Counted from the stretch's first letter, positions 1 through 9,366 are shown. The stretch: 64,000 nt of DNA from Candidatus Puniceispirillum sp. (GCA_028383305.1 JAOEVD010000002.1:100341-164340); one strand, 5' to 3'. The notes: a model not told the origin generated them from the letters alone. Numbers and translations: made by a program.

Positions 1-1
1 G

Positions 2-604
2 CTGGAATTGGGGGCTGATATCGTTATTTATTCAACCACCAAACATATTGACGGTCAGGGTCGGTTGCTTGGTGGTGCGGTTCTTGGCAAGGCCAACTTT
101 GTCGAAGATGTGTTTTTACCTTTTTACCGCCAAAGCGGTGCTGCCATCAGCGCCTTTAATGCTTGGGTGATGCTGAAATCACTTGAAACATTGCCGCTTC
201 GGGTTGCCGCACAAACTGAAAATGCGGCGCATGTGGTGGCATTTCTGCATAATCATCCAAAGGTGAAATCAATCAGCTATCCGGGTCATGAAAGCCATCC
301 GCAACATGATCTTGCGAAACGGCAAATGAGTGGTTATGGCAATATGCTTGCCTTTGAGATTGATGGAGATCAGGCGGCGGCCTTTCGTTTTTTAAATGCG
401 CTTGCGCTGATCGACATCTCGAATAATCTTGGCGATTCAAAATCACTTGCCTGTCACCCTTTCACCACAACGCATGCCAATTTAAGCGATGCTGACAGGG
501 CCAGCCTGAATATCACACCATCACATATAAGGCTGTCTGTTGGTTTAGAAGATAAAATCGATTTGATTGCCGACCTTGAGTCGGCCTTGGCGGGGTTGGG
601 GTAA
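2..604 (+). CDS. metZ: O-succinylhomoserine sulfhydrylase, C-terminal part (cut by window edge)
   Basis: This is a PLP-dependent Cys/Met metabolism enzyme. The MetZ branch makes homocysteine from O-succinylhomoserine and sulfide in the cytoplasm. The frame is open to the window edge (codons for Leu-Glu precede the TTG listed in the ORF track), so the N-terminal half lies outside. The PLP-binding lysine is in the motif STTKHIDGQGR close to the visible start, and the family C-terminal domain follows (SFNAW-type helix, SLGDSKSL-like stretch 'NNLGDSKSLACHP', and 'IRLSVGLED' near the end). These motifs fit MetZ/MetY/MetB alike. MetZ is preferred because of the 'QGRLLGG' and 'SAFNAW' wording typical of alphaproteobacterial MetZ. 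The family is certain; the exact substrate is less so. Confidence 0.85.
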   Translation: MELGADIVIYSTTKHIDGQGRLLGGAVLGKANFVEDVFLPFYRQSGAAISAFNAWVMLKSLETLPLRVAAQTENAAHVVAFLHNHPKVKSISYPGHESHPQHDLAKRQMSGYGNMLAFEIDGDQAAAFRFLNALALIDISNNLGDSKSLACHPFTTTHANLSDADRASLNITPSHIRLSVGLEDKIDLIADLESALAGLG

Positions 605-727
605 AACGGATCACAGCAGCCGCGGCGGTCTGCCATGATATTTTCGTCTTATGCATTCCGAAATTGACCTGACTTATTATGGCCGCTAACTTTTCAAACA
701 TAAGGTGAGAGGGCGACCATAGTTCGC

Positions 728-1023
728 ATGCAAAATAATAAAACCTATATCGCCGCCGGACTGGTTCTTTTTAGTCTGATAGGGGCGTGTGCGCCAACAA
801 ATTCAAAACCCGCCATTTCATCCAAAATGGGACCTACCTTAGCCGCTTTATCCTAAAGCTGGAAAACCAATTATGCGGCGGTACTGGCATCGCCAATTGA
901 GGTTCAGCAAAAGCAAATGCCGCCTGTGTCGAGCGTCAATTTGATCGCGCCTTTATGACGTCACTTTCATTTGAGAATGATCAGGCAACAGCGGTTTTTA
1001 GTTGTCGCGGTGCCGATCTTTAA
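728..1023 (+). pseudogene. Decayed small lipoprotein gene
   Basis: An ATG at 728 opens a clear lipoprotein signal peptide (MQNNKTYIAAGLVLFSLIGAC, lipobox IGAC), but the frame stops at TAA 854-856 after 42 codons. Reading through that stop gives sensible sequence (SWKTNYAAVLASPIEVQQK). A one-frame slip near 910 then restores another sensible stretch (ANAACVERQFDRAFMTSLSF...) ending at TAA 1021-1023. One nonsense change plus one frameshift in a lipoprotein gene explains this better than chance. No family was recognised. The 5' 42-codon piece could still be expressed as a very short lipoprotein. The 120 bases before it and the 177 bases after it show no other gene. Confidence 0.45.
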
Positions 1024-1200
1024 TCTGCCATCGGTTCTTTAGCGATTTCCCCATATGACCATGCTGTCTTTGCCTTGTGATGATGAAGATGGCTGCTTAT
1101 ATTATGGATGCTGCGTAAAAAGCTGCGATTCGCTATAGGCTTGGCTTTTCGTCAGCACTAAACTGACTTTTCTGCCATTGAAAATTGAAGGATAAAACGA

Positions 1201-2454
1201 GTGAGCTTTTTTGCTGATATCCTGTCCAGCTTGTTTGATCGCAAGCTTGGCCTTGCGAGTCGCGTTGAAGATGATAACAAGCCAATTGAAGCCTTATGTC
1301 AGGCATTATTATCAAGCCGCGGTGATGTGTCAGGCATGTCGCTTGCACAATTGATTCTTGATCGCTATGCCGATCTTGATGACGCCGGCAAGCTGGCTTG
1401 GTTTTCACTTTTGGCAAATGACATGGATGTTCCTGCCGAGGTTGCAATTGCGGCAATCAAGTCCTATCAGGACGCGCCATCCGCCAAAAACTATGAAGCG
1501 ATGACGGCGGCGGTTGAGCCCGCCCGATTGCAATTGATCCGACGGTTGAACCAAACACATGATGCCACTACCAAATTGGTGGCAATGCGCGAAGATTTGA
1601 TTCGGTTTCTTTCTGAGCACCCCAATCTTGGCAAGTTGAATGTTGATTTTAAACATTTGTTTGCATCTTGGTTTAACCGCGGATTTCTTGTTTTACGGCC
1701 AATCAATTGGTCAAGTCCGGCGCATATTCTGGAAAAGATCATCACTTATGAATCGGTTCACGAGATTGAAAATTGGGATGATTTGCGTCGCCGGTTACAG
1801 CCTGAAGATCGCCGCTGTTTCGCATTTTTCCATCCGGCAATGCCTGATGAACCGCTGATCTTTGTCGAGGTGGCGTTGACCAAAGGAACGCCAAATTCGA
1901 TTCAAAGTGTTCTTCTTGAAAACCGTGATGCGATGGCGGCTGAAAAGGCTGATACGGCAGCCTTTTATTCAATTTCGAATTGTCAGGCGGGTCTTGCTGG
2001 CATTTCCTTTGGCAATTCATTGATCAAAACTGTGGTTCAGCATTTGCTGCGTGAATTGCCCCAAATCCGAAATTTCGTCACCTTATCGCCAATTCCTGGG
2101 CTGGTAAAATGGCTTCGTGAAACTGGCAATTTTGATGCTGATGCCACGGTTGAAACCCATAGGCAATTGGCCGCGCATTATCTGCTGAATACCAAGCATC
2201 ATAATGGCCAGCCGCGTGATCCGGTGGCGCGGTTCCATTTGAATAACGGGGCGCTTGTTGGCGCGGTTCATGCTAATGCTGACAAGTCGAAAAATGGCAT
2301 GGCGCAATCTTGTGGCGTCATGGTAAATTATCGCTATGATCTGCCCCGGATCAGTGAAAATCATGAAGCTTTTGCCAATCAACAAACAGTGATTGCCGAA
2401 AAATCGGTAAAAACGCTGGCTGCTGAAATTGAAATTACTGACCGCGCTACATAG
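1201..2454 (+). CDS. matA: Malonyl-CoA decarboxylase
   Basis: The protein decarboxylates malonyl-CoA to acetyl-CoA and CO2. It is 417 aa, the usual size of bacterial MCD, with an N-terminal helical region (about residues 1-100) and a C-terminal GNAT-like catalytic domain. Family landmarks are visible: SISNCQAGLAGISFG near residues 257-271 with the proposed catalytic Ser, TLSPIPG near 297, and RFHLNNGA near 344-351 carrying the catalytic His. The start is a GTG preceded by GAAGGA at good spacing. matB follows after 39 bases on the same strand, so the pair converts free malonate to acetyl-CoA. No MatC-type malonate carrier or MatR regulator lies next to it. Confidence 0.93.
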   Translation: MSFFADILSSLFDRKLGLASRVEDDNKPIEALCQALLSSRGDVSGMSLAQLILDRYADLDDAGKLAWFSLLANDMDVPAEVAIAAIKSYQDAPSAKNYEAMTAAVEPARLQLIRRLNQTHDATTKLVAMREDLIRFLSEHPNLGKLNVDFKHLFASWFNRGFLVLRPINWSSPAHILEKIITYESVHEIENWDDLRRRLQPEDRRCFAFFHPAMPDEPLIFVEVALTKGTPNSIQSVLLENRDAMAAEKADTAAFYSISNCQAGLAGISFGNSLIKTVVQHLLRELPQIRNFVTLSPIPGLVKWLRETGNFDADATVETHRQLAAHYLLNTKHHNGQPRDPVARFHLNNGALVGAVHANADKSKNGMAQSCGVMVNYRYDLPRISENHEAFANQQTVIAEKSVKTLAAEIEITDRAT

Positions 2455-2493
2455 CGGTTTGATGTTGACGTTATTTTATCGTAGGGAATTTCC

Positions 2494-4002
2494 ATGTCGA
2501 ATTTACTGTATGACCGCTTGTTTGGGAGCCATCAGGGTGAACAAAAGCCGTTTTTGATTTTTGCCGATGGGTCACAGCAATCCTATGACAGTTTTTTGCG
2601 GCAAACAGCACGCTTTGCGAATGTAATCCAGTCAATCGGGCTTGATGTTGGTGACCGGCTGGCAGCGCAGATTGAAAAATCTGCCGAAGCGCTGGCGCTT
2701 TATGCTGCCTGTGTTAAATCAGGGGTTATTTTCCTGCCGTTGAATACAGCCTATACGCCAGCCGAAGTTTCCTATTTTGTTGGCGATTCAGGTGCCAAGC
2801 TTGTCGTTGCTGATCAGTATTTTGACCTTGCGGCGGTGGCAAGCGAGCATGGCGCGGTTCTTGAACGGCTGAATGCCGATGGCAGCGGCAGTTTTGCCGA
2901 TCGTGCGGCAACCGCAAGCGATATATTTGCCACTGTGCCTCGCGGTGCCGACGATCTGGCGGCTTTTCTATACACATCAGGGACAACCGGCCGGTCAAAA
3001 GGCGCGATGCTGACGCAAAACAACCTTTTGTCAAATGCCGAAACCTTGATTGGCGAATGGCGGTTTGATGCGAATGATGTGCTTCTTCATGCGCTGCCGA
3101 TTTTCCACACACATGGTTTGTTTGTGGCAACGAATATTATCCTTCTGGCCAAGGCAAGCATGATCTTCTTGCCGAAATTTTCGGCTGATATGGTGATTGA
3201 TGCGCTCCCAAAGGCAAGCTCGATGATGGGCGTTCCAACCTTCTATACACGGCTTCTTGATGATCCGCGGCTGACGCCTGATCTAACCCGCCATATGCGG
3301 CTTTTCATTTCGGGAAGTGCGCCTTTGCTCGCTGAAACCCATATTCAATTTGAAAGCCGGACAGGGCACCGTATTCTTGAGCGCTATGGCATGACCGAAA
3401 CCAATATGAACACATCCAACCCCTATGATGGCGAACGTCGCGCCGGTACGGTTGGCATGGCGCTTCCGGGTGTCGATATGAAAATCACCAATCCGGATAA
3501 TGGTGAAGCACTTGCCGATGGTGAGATTGGCCAGATCGAGGTGCGCGGGCCAAATGTGTTTGTTGGTTATTGGAACATGCCCGAAAAAACCCGCGAAGAA
3601 CTGCGTGAAGATGGATTTTTCATTACCGGCGACCTTGGCCGAATTGACGAGTATGGCTATTTACAGATTGTTGGCCGTAACAAGGATCTAATCATTTCGG
3701 GTGGCTATAATATCTATCCAAAGGAAATCGAGCTGGTTCTCGATGAACAGCCGGGTGTTTTGGAAAGTGCCGTTATTGGCGCGCCGCATCCTGATTTTGG
3801 TGAAAGCGTGATCGGCATTCTGGTTGCCGATAGTGGCCAGTCGGTCGATCTTGACGCGATTGAGGCCGATCTTGGCAAAACACTTGCCCGATTCAAACAG
3901 CCCCGTAAATTGGTTATGGTTGAATCGCTGCCACGCAATACGATGGGCAAGGTGCAGAAAAATATCCTTCGTGATGAATTTGGCTCAACCTTTCAGGGCT
4001 GA
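2494..4002 (+). CDS. matB: Malonyl-CoA synthetase
   Basis: This ANL-superfamily adenylating enzyme activates malonate with ATP and CoA. The 502-aa protein has the ATP-binding loop YTSGTTGRSKGA (about 158-169), the A5 motif ERYGMTETN (about 295-303), the hinge GRNKDLIISGGYNIYPKEIE (about 394-413) and the C-terminal catalytic lysine in PRNTMGKVQKN (about 486). 'GYNIYPKEIE' and 'SGSAPLLAETH' are MatB/ACSF3-type wording. It sits directly behind malonyl-CoA decarboxylase, which supports malonate as the substrate. TAGGGA upstream of the ATG is a good ribosome binding site. Confidence 0.92.
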   Translation: MSNLLYDRLFGSHQGEQKPFLIFADGSQQSYDSFLRQTARFANVIQSIGLDVGDRLAAQIEKSAEALALYAACVKSGVIFLPLNTAYTPAEVSYFVGDSGAKLVVADQYFDLAAVASEHGAVLERLNADGSGSFADRAATASDIFATVPRGADDLAAFLYTSGTTGRSKGAMLTQNNLLSNAETLIGEWRFDANDVLLHALPIFHTHGLFVATNIILLAKASMIFLPKFSADMVIDALPKASSMMGVPTFYTRLLDDPRLTPDLTRHMRLFISGSAPLLAETHIQFESRTGHRILERYGMTETNMNTSNPYDGERRAGTVGMALPGVDMKITNPDNGEALADGEIGQIEVRGPNVFVGYWNMPEKTREELREDGFFITGDLGRIDEYGYLQIVGRNKDLIISGGYNIYPKEIELVLDEQPGVLESAVIGAPHPDFGESVIGILVADSGQSVDLDAIEADLGKTLARFKQPRKLVMVESLPRNTMGKVQKNILRDEFGSTFQG

Positions 4003-4009
4003 GCCAAAT
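3978..4009. terminator. Hairpin between convergent matB and glcG-like genes
   Basis: A perfect 10-base inverted repeat (ATTTGGCTCA ... TGAGCCAAAT, 12-base loop) spans the matB stop codon and lies between two convergent genes, where a bidirectional terminator is expected. No T-run follows on either strand, so intrinsic termination is not proven. It may instead act as an RNA 3' stabiliser. Confidence 0.4.
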
Positions 4010-4041
4010 CACCATTGCGGTTATGTCAGGATAGGCCGCGC

Positions 4042-4470
4042 TTAGCCGGTTTCGGCAACTAGACCAGCCGCAGCGATACCCGCAAGGGCGGCGGCTTCGT
4101 CATTATCTGATGTATCCCCCGAAATGCCAATTGCACCGAGCAAATTGCCATCGGCATCACGAATCAAGACACCGCCCGGGACAGGAACAAATTCGCCATC
4201 GGCAAGCCCGTTCATGGCTTGTATGAAATAGGCTTGCTGTTCGGCGCGCGCCATCAATGCGCGGGTGCCCAAGCCAAGCTTGATTGCGGCATTTGCCTTG
4301 CCTTGTGCAATACGCCACCGCATTTGGCTGACGCCTTCTTCTGACAGGCAGGCAACAAGCGATGTGCGTGGATCCATAATGATAACACTAATAGGTTTTA
4401 GACCGAGTTTGCGCGCTTTGGCAAGGGCGGCTTCGGAGATGATACGGGCTTGATCCAAAGTAACTGACAT
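4042..4470 (-). CDS. GlcG/HbpS family protein (DUF336)
   Basis: This small 142-aa cytoplasmic protein belongs to the GlcG/HbpS-like (DUF336) family. The family fold resembles a profilin/roadblock shape; some members bind haem or cobalamin and many have no assigned role. Visible landmarks are the N-terminal helix (LDQARIISEAALAKARKLGL), 'VPGGVLI' near residue 100 and 'IGAIGISG'-type GAIGISGDTSDND near 112-124. AAAGGA lies upstream of the ATG. It is downstream of, and codirectional with, the COG4091 oxidoreductase (153-base gap). No signal peptide is present. The function is unassigned. Confidence 0.8.
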   Translation of the reverse strand: MSVTLDQARIISEAALAKARKLGLKPISVIIMDPRTSLVACLSEEGVSQMRWRIAQGKANAAIKLGLGTRALMARAEQQAYFIQAMNGLADGEFVPVPGGVLIRDADGNLLGAIGISGDTSDNDEAAALAGIAAAGLVAETG

Positions 4471-4623
4471 TGGGAATTCCTTTAAAATTAAGAGGCCTAA
4501 AAAGAGAGGGCTAGTCTGTATCTAGGCCGGACGCAGTTTGACTGAGGGAAGCCTGTCCCTCTATTCATTATCTGTTCTAACGCTGTTGCCAATTCGGGGC
4601 AAGGCTATCTGGTCACATCTCGA

Positions 4624-5964
4624 TCAACGCGCCAGCATGGCAATGGTTTTTTCGCGCAGTTTATAGGCTGTTGACGTTGTTTCAATTTCAACATCATCAA
4701 GCGTAATGGGCTGATCTTTTTTGACTGGTCGCACCAGCTTGACGTGATTGGCAAGCCCCAAGGGCAAATAACGATTGGCGACTGACATCGCCGCAGGCCG
4801 CACCCCGCCATAGATGGTAAAGCCACCTTCACCATCAAGCATGCTTCCAGCGCCAAGATCGGCTTTGGCAATGGCTGGCACATCAGCATTGAAACAGGTA
4901 GCAGCACCAGTCGGCTCGCCGCGAAGCCCAACCGAGGCAACCGACATGCCAAGTTCTAGCCCGATCAAATGCCATTTTTTATAGAGGCTCATATAGCGGC
5001 CTGTTGTGTCGGTAATGACTTTATATTCTTCAAAGCAATTGCGCACATAATCATTATCGGCTTCGATGGCGACCCAAACGCCTTTGCGGATATCATGCGG
5101 AATTTCGTCACCATCGGCCGTCAGGCATGAGATCACCTCGACAAGACCTTCAGATTCCAAAACCCCGCCAACCGATTTTGGCCGCATCAGATTTGCAATA
5201 TCATCAACACCGCCTGGTGGGAAAGCCAGCCCGTTTTGCGGAACGCCAAGGCCGGTGGCATTGGCAATGGCTGCCGATTCAATCGCCGGTTTTGACCCAT
5301 CAAGAAATGAGTTAAACATTTTCGGATTTAACCGGCCACGTTCGGCCTGTTCGGCGGTTAGACCCCAATAATTCCAGATTGTTTCAGGTGTTGAAAACCG
5401 ATATTCGGCAAGCCATTTATGTCCGCGTCCGGCCGCCACCACCTTAAAGCCACAGGTCCGCGCCCAATCGACAAGTTCACAGGTCAGCGCTGGCTGATCG
5501 CCATAGGCCATTGAATAGATAACCCCCACCTCAATCGCTGCCTGATTGAGGCCTGCGCCACAAAAAGCATCGGCTTCAACCGTTGCATTGATAACATTTT
5601 TGCCATTTTGAAACGCGGTTATGACATGATGGACAGCGGCAACCGGATCGCCTGTACATTCAACAATCATGTCAATTGCCGGATGGCTAACAAGAGCCTG
5701 CCAATCGTCACCGACAAAACTGGTGCCGGTTTTTACCGCGTCATCAAGCGATAAGGCATTGTATTTTTCGGCTGGCCAGCCAACATAGGCAAGATTTGAG
5801 TGGGCATTTGACGGGTTAAGATCGGCAATGCCAACAATGTGAATCCCCGGAAGCCGGTTTGCCTGCGCCAAAAACATGCTGCCAAATTTACCAGCGCCAA
5901 TCATGCCAATTCGGATCGGATTTTGCTCTGCATCACGTTGTTTAAGTTTGGGAAATAAATTCAT
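4624..5964 (-). CDS. COG4091-type NAD(P)-dependent oxidoreductase with SAF domain
   Basis: The N-terminal Rossmann domain (RIGMIGAGKFGSMFLAQANR, then VGIADLNP with the acidic residue after beta-2) resembles homoserine dehydrogenase. The C-terminal region, with a DQPITLDDVE stretch, looks like an SAF domain. This matches the COG4091 family, often annotated 'homoserine dehydrogenase-like'. The ORF track starts at a TTG, but the ATG at 5964 (MNLFPKLKQRD) has GGAG eight bases upstream and is preferred (446 aa). The family includes sugar-acid and polyol catabolic enzymes. The substrate here is unknown, and the neighbouring GlcG-like gene does not settle it. It is unlikely to be a true biosynthetic homoserine dehydrogenase because the canonical catalytic domain and ACT domain are absent. 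Confidence 0.8.
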   Translation of the reverse strand: MNLFPKLKQRDAEQNPIRIGMIGAGKFGSMFLAQANRLPGIHIVGIADLNPSNAHSNLAYVGWPAEKYNALSLDDAVKTGTSFVGDDWQALVSHPAIDMIVECTGDPVAAVHHVITAFQNGKNVINATVEADAFCGAGLNQAAIEVGVIYSMAYGDQPALTCELVDWARTCGFKVVAAGRGHKWLAEYRFSTPETIWNYWGLTAEQAERGRLNPKMFNSFLDGSKPAIESAAIANATGLGVPQNGLAFPPGGVDDIANLMRPKSVGGVLESEGLVEVISCLTADGDEIPHDIRKGVWVAIEADNDYVRNCFEEYKVITDTTGRYMSLYKKWHLIGLELGMSVASVGLRGEPTGAATCFNADVPAIAKADLGAGSMLDGEGGFTIYGGVRPAAMSVANRYLPLGLANHVKLVRPVKKDQPITLDDVEIETTSTAYKLREKTIAMLAR

Positions 5965-6193
5965 GGTTTTGGCTCCGGTAATTTGTACCAAATGCGATAT
6001 CTGGCTGATGAACAGCCTTGTGGCTACGCATGTGAAATGCGCATTTGATTAGGCTATCGGCCTTGCTGCAAACCGACAACCTGATAATGGTGCAATTTCA
6101 AAAAAGCCGCGGCAAAGGCTTACATAAATCTGAACAGGGTCGTTATCATTTCGGCAAGAAGACCAAAGATAGTGAAAACAGGCGTAAACCATT

Positions 6194-6793
6194 ATGATGA
6201 TCTGCCGGACATTGCGCGCCGCCTTTATCGGGTTATGGCTTAGCGGCTGTAGCGTTGTTGTTTTCAAAGATGGCCCTGCTTGTTCGGCTGATAGCGCCTG
6301 TCCGGTTGTTGAAATGCCATCGGTTGCACCGGCTGATGCGGCACCTGCCAAAGCTGAAAACGCCGCTCCAGCGGAAGAAACCGATCAAAGTTCAGATCCA
6401 ATAGCTGATCAGGCACCAACAGAAGCTGCCACCAAACAGGTCAAAATTGATATCAAAATTGATGGCTATCTTAGCTATTTTGATTATGACAGCGCGGTTT
6501 TGAGCCAGCAAACCCTCTCAGGTCTTTTGCTTGTTGCCGATTATCTGAAATTCAATCCGGCCGTTCAGATTCTGATTGAGGGGCATTGTGATGAGCGCGG
6601 AACACGCGATTATAATATCGCGCTTGGGCACAAACGCGCTGAAGCGGTTCGCAAACAGCTTGCCCGTATGGGTGTTGACCAGCGGCGGATCATCACCAAA
6701 TCATTTGGCAAAGAACGGCCAGCCATGCGTGGTGCATCACCCGAAGCATGGGCTAAAAACCGGCGAACAATTATTAGGGTTCGCGGCGAATAG
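6194..6793 (+). CDS. Pal-like OmpA-family outer-membrane lipoprotein
   Basis: This is a 199-aa lipoprotein. The signal peptide has lipobox LSGC (Cys about residue 19), followed by an acidic, Ala/Glu-rich linker (about 25-85) and a C-terminal OmpA domain with the peptidoglycan-binding signature GHCDERGTRDYNIALGHKRAEAV and the Arg-containing 'NRRTII' end. YFDYDSAVL begins the OmpA fold. It resembles Pal of the Tol-Pal system, which ties the outer membrane to peptidoglycan. tolB/tolQRA are not adjacent and the linker is longer than usual, so it could be an extra Pal paralogue rather than the housekeeping copy. Confidence 0.85.
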   Translation: MMICRTLRAAFIGLWLSGCSVVVFKDGPACSADSACPVVEMPSVAPADAAPAKAENAAPAEETDQSSDPIADQAPTEAATKQVKIDIKIDGYLSYFDYDSAVLSQQTLSGLLLVADYLKFNPAVQILIEGHCDERGTRDYNIALGHKRAEAVRKQLARMGVDQRRIITKSFGKERPAMRGASPEAWAKNRRTIIRVRGE

Positions 6794-6963
6794 GCAGTGA
6801 TTACGACTGTTTTACCCGATTGAAACCTTGCTGTTATGATTGTTTCTTGCCAGTCTTTGGCAATGAAACCATGCCTCTGTTATCTCCAGCGTCTATCTTC
6901 AGCATTGATCATCAGCGCGGTCAGCCAAAACCGCCCCGAAATCGGCAAAGCAGGACTATGATC

Positions 6964-7698
6964 ATGACTGATCCAAATTTGCTGATCATGGTTGGCGTGG
7001 TTTTTTGCCTTGCCGGTTTTGTCAAAGGCATAGTCGGGCTTGGTTTGCCAACGGTAAGCCTTGGTCTTTTGTCAATCATTGTCGATTTGCCAACTGCAAT
7101 GGCGCTTTTGGTGATGCCATCTTTGGCAACCAATGTCTGGCAGGCATTGGCTGGCGGTCAGATTGGCATGCTGTGGCGGCGACTTTGGCGGTTTTTGCTG
7201 ATGGCAGTGGTGATGGTTCATCTCGGTGCCCAGCTTTCAACCCTTGTTGAGACACAATTTTTGCATCGCTGTCTTGGGGCGCTTTTGCTGCTTTATGCGA
7301 TATCTGGCCTGATTACAAAACCGCCGCAATTATCACCGCGCCTTGAGATAATTCTGGGGCCGGTTTGTGGGGCGGCAAACGGGCTATTGACCGGATTGAC
7401 CGGAACATTGTTTGTGCCTGGAGTGATGTTTTTGCAATCAATTGGCCTGCCGCGTGATGCGCTTGTGCAGGCGATGGGCATGTTATTTGCCGCCTCGACA
7501 GCTTCATTGGGATTGGCGCTATACCGGCATGATTTGATGCCTTTATCGCTTGGCATCCTATCGGCGACGGCGTTAATGCCAGCGCTAATTGGCATGCAGA
7601 TCGGTCTTGGGCTTCGCCAACACCTGTCACAAGATTTGTTTCGGCAATTATTTTTAATCGCGCTTGGGGGGCTAGGCGGCTATATTTTAATCGTGTGA
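6964..7698 (+). CDS. TauE/SafE family (sulfite exporter-like) membrane protein
   Basis: This is a multi-pass membrane protein of the TauE/SafE (PF01925) type with duplicated glycine-rich halves: FVKGIVGLGLPTVSLGLLS near the N terminus and NGLLTGLTGTLFVPGVMFLQSIGLPRDALVQAMG in the second half. The ORF track begins at 6820, but the extra N-terminal stretch is Cys/Pro-rich and not family-like. The ATG at 6964 has AGGA eight bases upstream and gives 244 aa, a normal length. Members export sulfite, sulfoacetate or other small anions. The substrate here is not readable. Confidence 0.82.
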   Translation: MTDPNLLIMVGVVFCLAGFVKGIVGLGLPTVSLGLLSIIVDLPTAMALLVMPSLATNVWQALAGGQIGMLWRRLWRFLLMAVVMVHLGAQLSTLVETQFLHRCLGALLLLYAISGLITKPPQLSPRLEIILGPVCGAANGLLTGLTGTLFVPGVMFLQSIGLPRDALVQAMGMLFAASTASLGLALYRHDLMPLSLGILSATALMPALIGMQIGLGLRQHLSQDLFRQLFLIALGGLGGYILIV

Positions 7699-7754
7699 TT
7701 GGACTTGTCGATTTGGACTTGCTGATTTGGATTTCCGGGCTTGGCTTTTGCCCG
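7697..7754. repeat. Three degenerate 13-14 base tandem units plus small hairpin
   Basis: After the TauE stop there are three near-copies of GATTTGGACTTGCT (7697-7736), followed by a 5-base-pair hairpin CGGGC / GCCCG (7736-7754). No T-run follows. It may be the 3' end of the TauE transcript; otherwise nothing is seen between 7698 and the next gene. Confidence 0.3.
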
Positions 7755-7820
7755 TTCAGTCATGCCCGCAAGTCGCAATTTCGGCGTTTGTCATTTTGTA
7801 TTTTTTAAAAGGGTCTAACA

Positions 7821-9356
7821 ATGTCTCACGTCATGATTCCGATTGATAATTTTTTCCGGTCGGCGGCACGATGGCCAGATCGGATTGCCGTTGAAATCAA
7901 TGATGGGGCGGATCAGCGCAAAATCACCTATGGTGATCTTGCCGATTCTGTCAATGCGCTGGCAAATGCACTTCAGACCATTGATCCTGCGCCGCAAAGC
8001 TGTGTTGGCATTTGCGCCTATAATAGTTTTGAGCATCTTCTTGGCTGGCTTGCAACCTATGCTGCTGGCAAAATATGGGTGCCGTTAAATCCGCGTAATG
8101 GCCGTGACGAGCTGGATCGAATCATTGATTTAACCGCGCCAAGCATTGTGATTTTCGATGCTGATTGTGATGAAAAATTCGGTGCCGTGGCGGGTCATCT
8201 TCTGGCCGGAAAAAATGCTGAGACGGCAGCCCGCGCCAATAGCCAGATGGCGGTGTTACTGGCGGCTAATGTGGGCAAGATGCCAAAGCGTCACCTGGCT
8301 GATAGCGACGATCTGCAAGCGATAAAATTCACTGGCGGGTCGTCTGGTGTGCCAAAAGGTGTGATGCAAAGCTATCGGGTTTTTAATAGCTGTATTGCGT
8401 CGATGATTGCCGCATTCGGGTTTGACGCCAAGGATCGTCATCTATTGGCAGCGCCAATGACACATGGTGCCAATACGATGATTTTGCCGATCTTCGCCGT
8501 TGGCGGCACGCAGCTATTTATGGGTCAACCAAGTCCTGCGGCAATTCTGGATGCGATTGAAACAATGCAAGCGACAACAATTTTTGTGCCGCCAACACTT
8601 TGTTATATGATGCTCGAAGATGACCGGATCAATGATATCGACCTATCAACACTTCGCCATTTCATTATTGGTGGCGCAACCATCCGGCCTGATGTTGTTG
8701 CGCGTGCCATGCCGATTTTCAATCATGCGATGGAAACCTGTTTTGGACAAACCGAAGTGCCGCAAATTGCCATTTGCATGCGTTCCAAGGATTGGCAGGA
8801 TCCGGCAAATCACGCGTCAACTGGCCTTGCCACCTGCATGACCGATATCGGCATCATGGATGCAAGCGGCACGCTTTTACCAGCGGGTGAAGAAGGTGAA
8901 TTGGTGCTTGCCGGTGATCTGGTGATGAAGGGCTATTATAAAATGCCCGAAAAAACCAGAGAGACGATCATCGATGGTTGGCTTCATACAGGTGACATTG
9001 GCTATATTGATGATCGTGGTTTTGTCTTTATTAAAGACCGGATTCGCGATGTTGTTGTCACTGGTGGATTCAATGTCTATCCAAATGATGTTGAAGCGGT
9101 TTTAGGCCAGCATCCTGATGTTGTTGAATGTGTTGTCTTTGGCCTTGCTGATGATAAATGGGGCGAAGCGGTTCATGCCGCGGTCGAGCTGTCAAAGCAG
9201 GCCAGTATTGACGAGGCGGGTTTGATTGCCTTTGTCAAATCACGGCTTGACTCGGTCAAGGCACCAAAGCGGATTTACATCACCGATGCACTGCCGCGAA
9301 GTCCGGTTGGCAAGGTGCTTCGCCGTGAAGCCAAGCTGGTGTTTGCCGATCATTAA
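7821..9356 (+). CDS. AMP-dependent acyl-CoA synthetase/ligase
   Basis: This 511-aa ANL-superfamily enzyme activates a carboxylic acid via acyl-AMP to its CoA thioester. The motifs are in order: FTGGSSGVPKG (about 169-180; 'GGSSG' in place of the usual 'SGTTG'), CFGQTEVP (about 306), DGWLHTGDIGYIDDRG (about 387) and RIRDVVVTGGFNVYPNDVEAVL (about 406-427). A C-terminal lysine lies in PRSPVGKVLRRE. AAGGG precedes the ATG. The acid is unknown; the closest wording is medium-chain or aromatic acid-CoA ligases. It stands alone between TauE and a convergent MFS gene, so it has no pathway context of its own. Confidence 0.87.
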   Translation: MSHVMIPIDNFFRSAARWPDRIAVEINDGADQRKITYGDLADSVNALANALQTIDPAPQSCVGICAYNSFEHLLGWLATYAAGKIWVPLNPRNGRDELDRIIDLTAPSIVIFDADCDEKFGAVAGHLLAGKNAETAARANSQMAVLLAANVGKMPKRHLADSDDLQAIKFTGGSSGVPKGVMQSYRVFNSCIASMIAAFGFDAKDRHLLAAPMTHGANTMILPIFAVGGTQLFMGQPSPAAILDAIETMQATTIFVPPTLCYMMLEDDRINDIDLSTLRHFIIGGATIRPDVVARAMPIFNHAMETCFGQTEVPQIAICMRSKDWQDPANHASTGLATCMTDIGIMDASGTLLPAGEEGELVLAGDLVMKGYYKMPEKTRETIIDGWLHTGDIGYIDDRGFVFIKDRIRDVVVTGGFNVYPNDVEAVLGQHPDVVECVVFGLADDKWGEAVHAAVELSKQASIDEAGLIAFVKSRLDSVKAPKRIYITDALPRSPVGKVLRREAKLVFADH

Positions 9357-9366
9357 GGCCATTTTC

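Noticed and set aside
7821-9356. DmdB (methylmercaptopropionate-CoA ligase) partner for the DmdA-type gene
   Set aside because: The ATP loop and general wording do not match DmdB closely, and the gene is 7 kb away and on the other strand.
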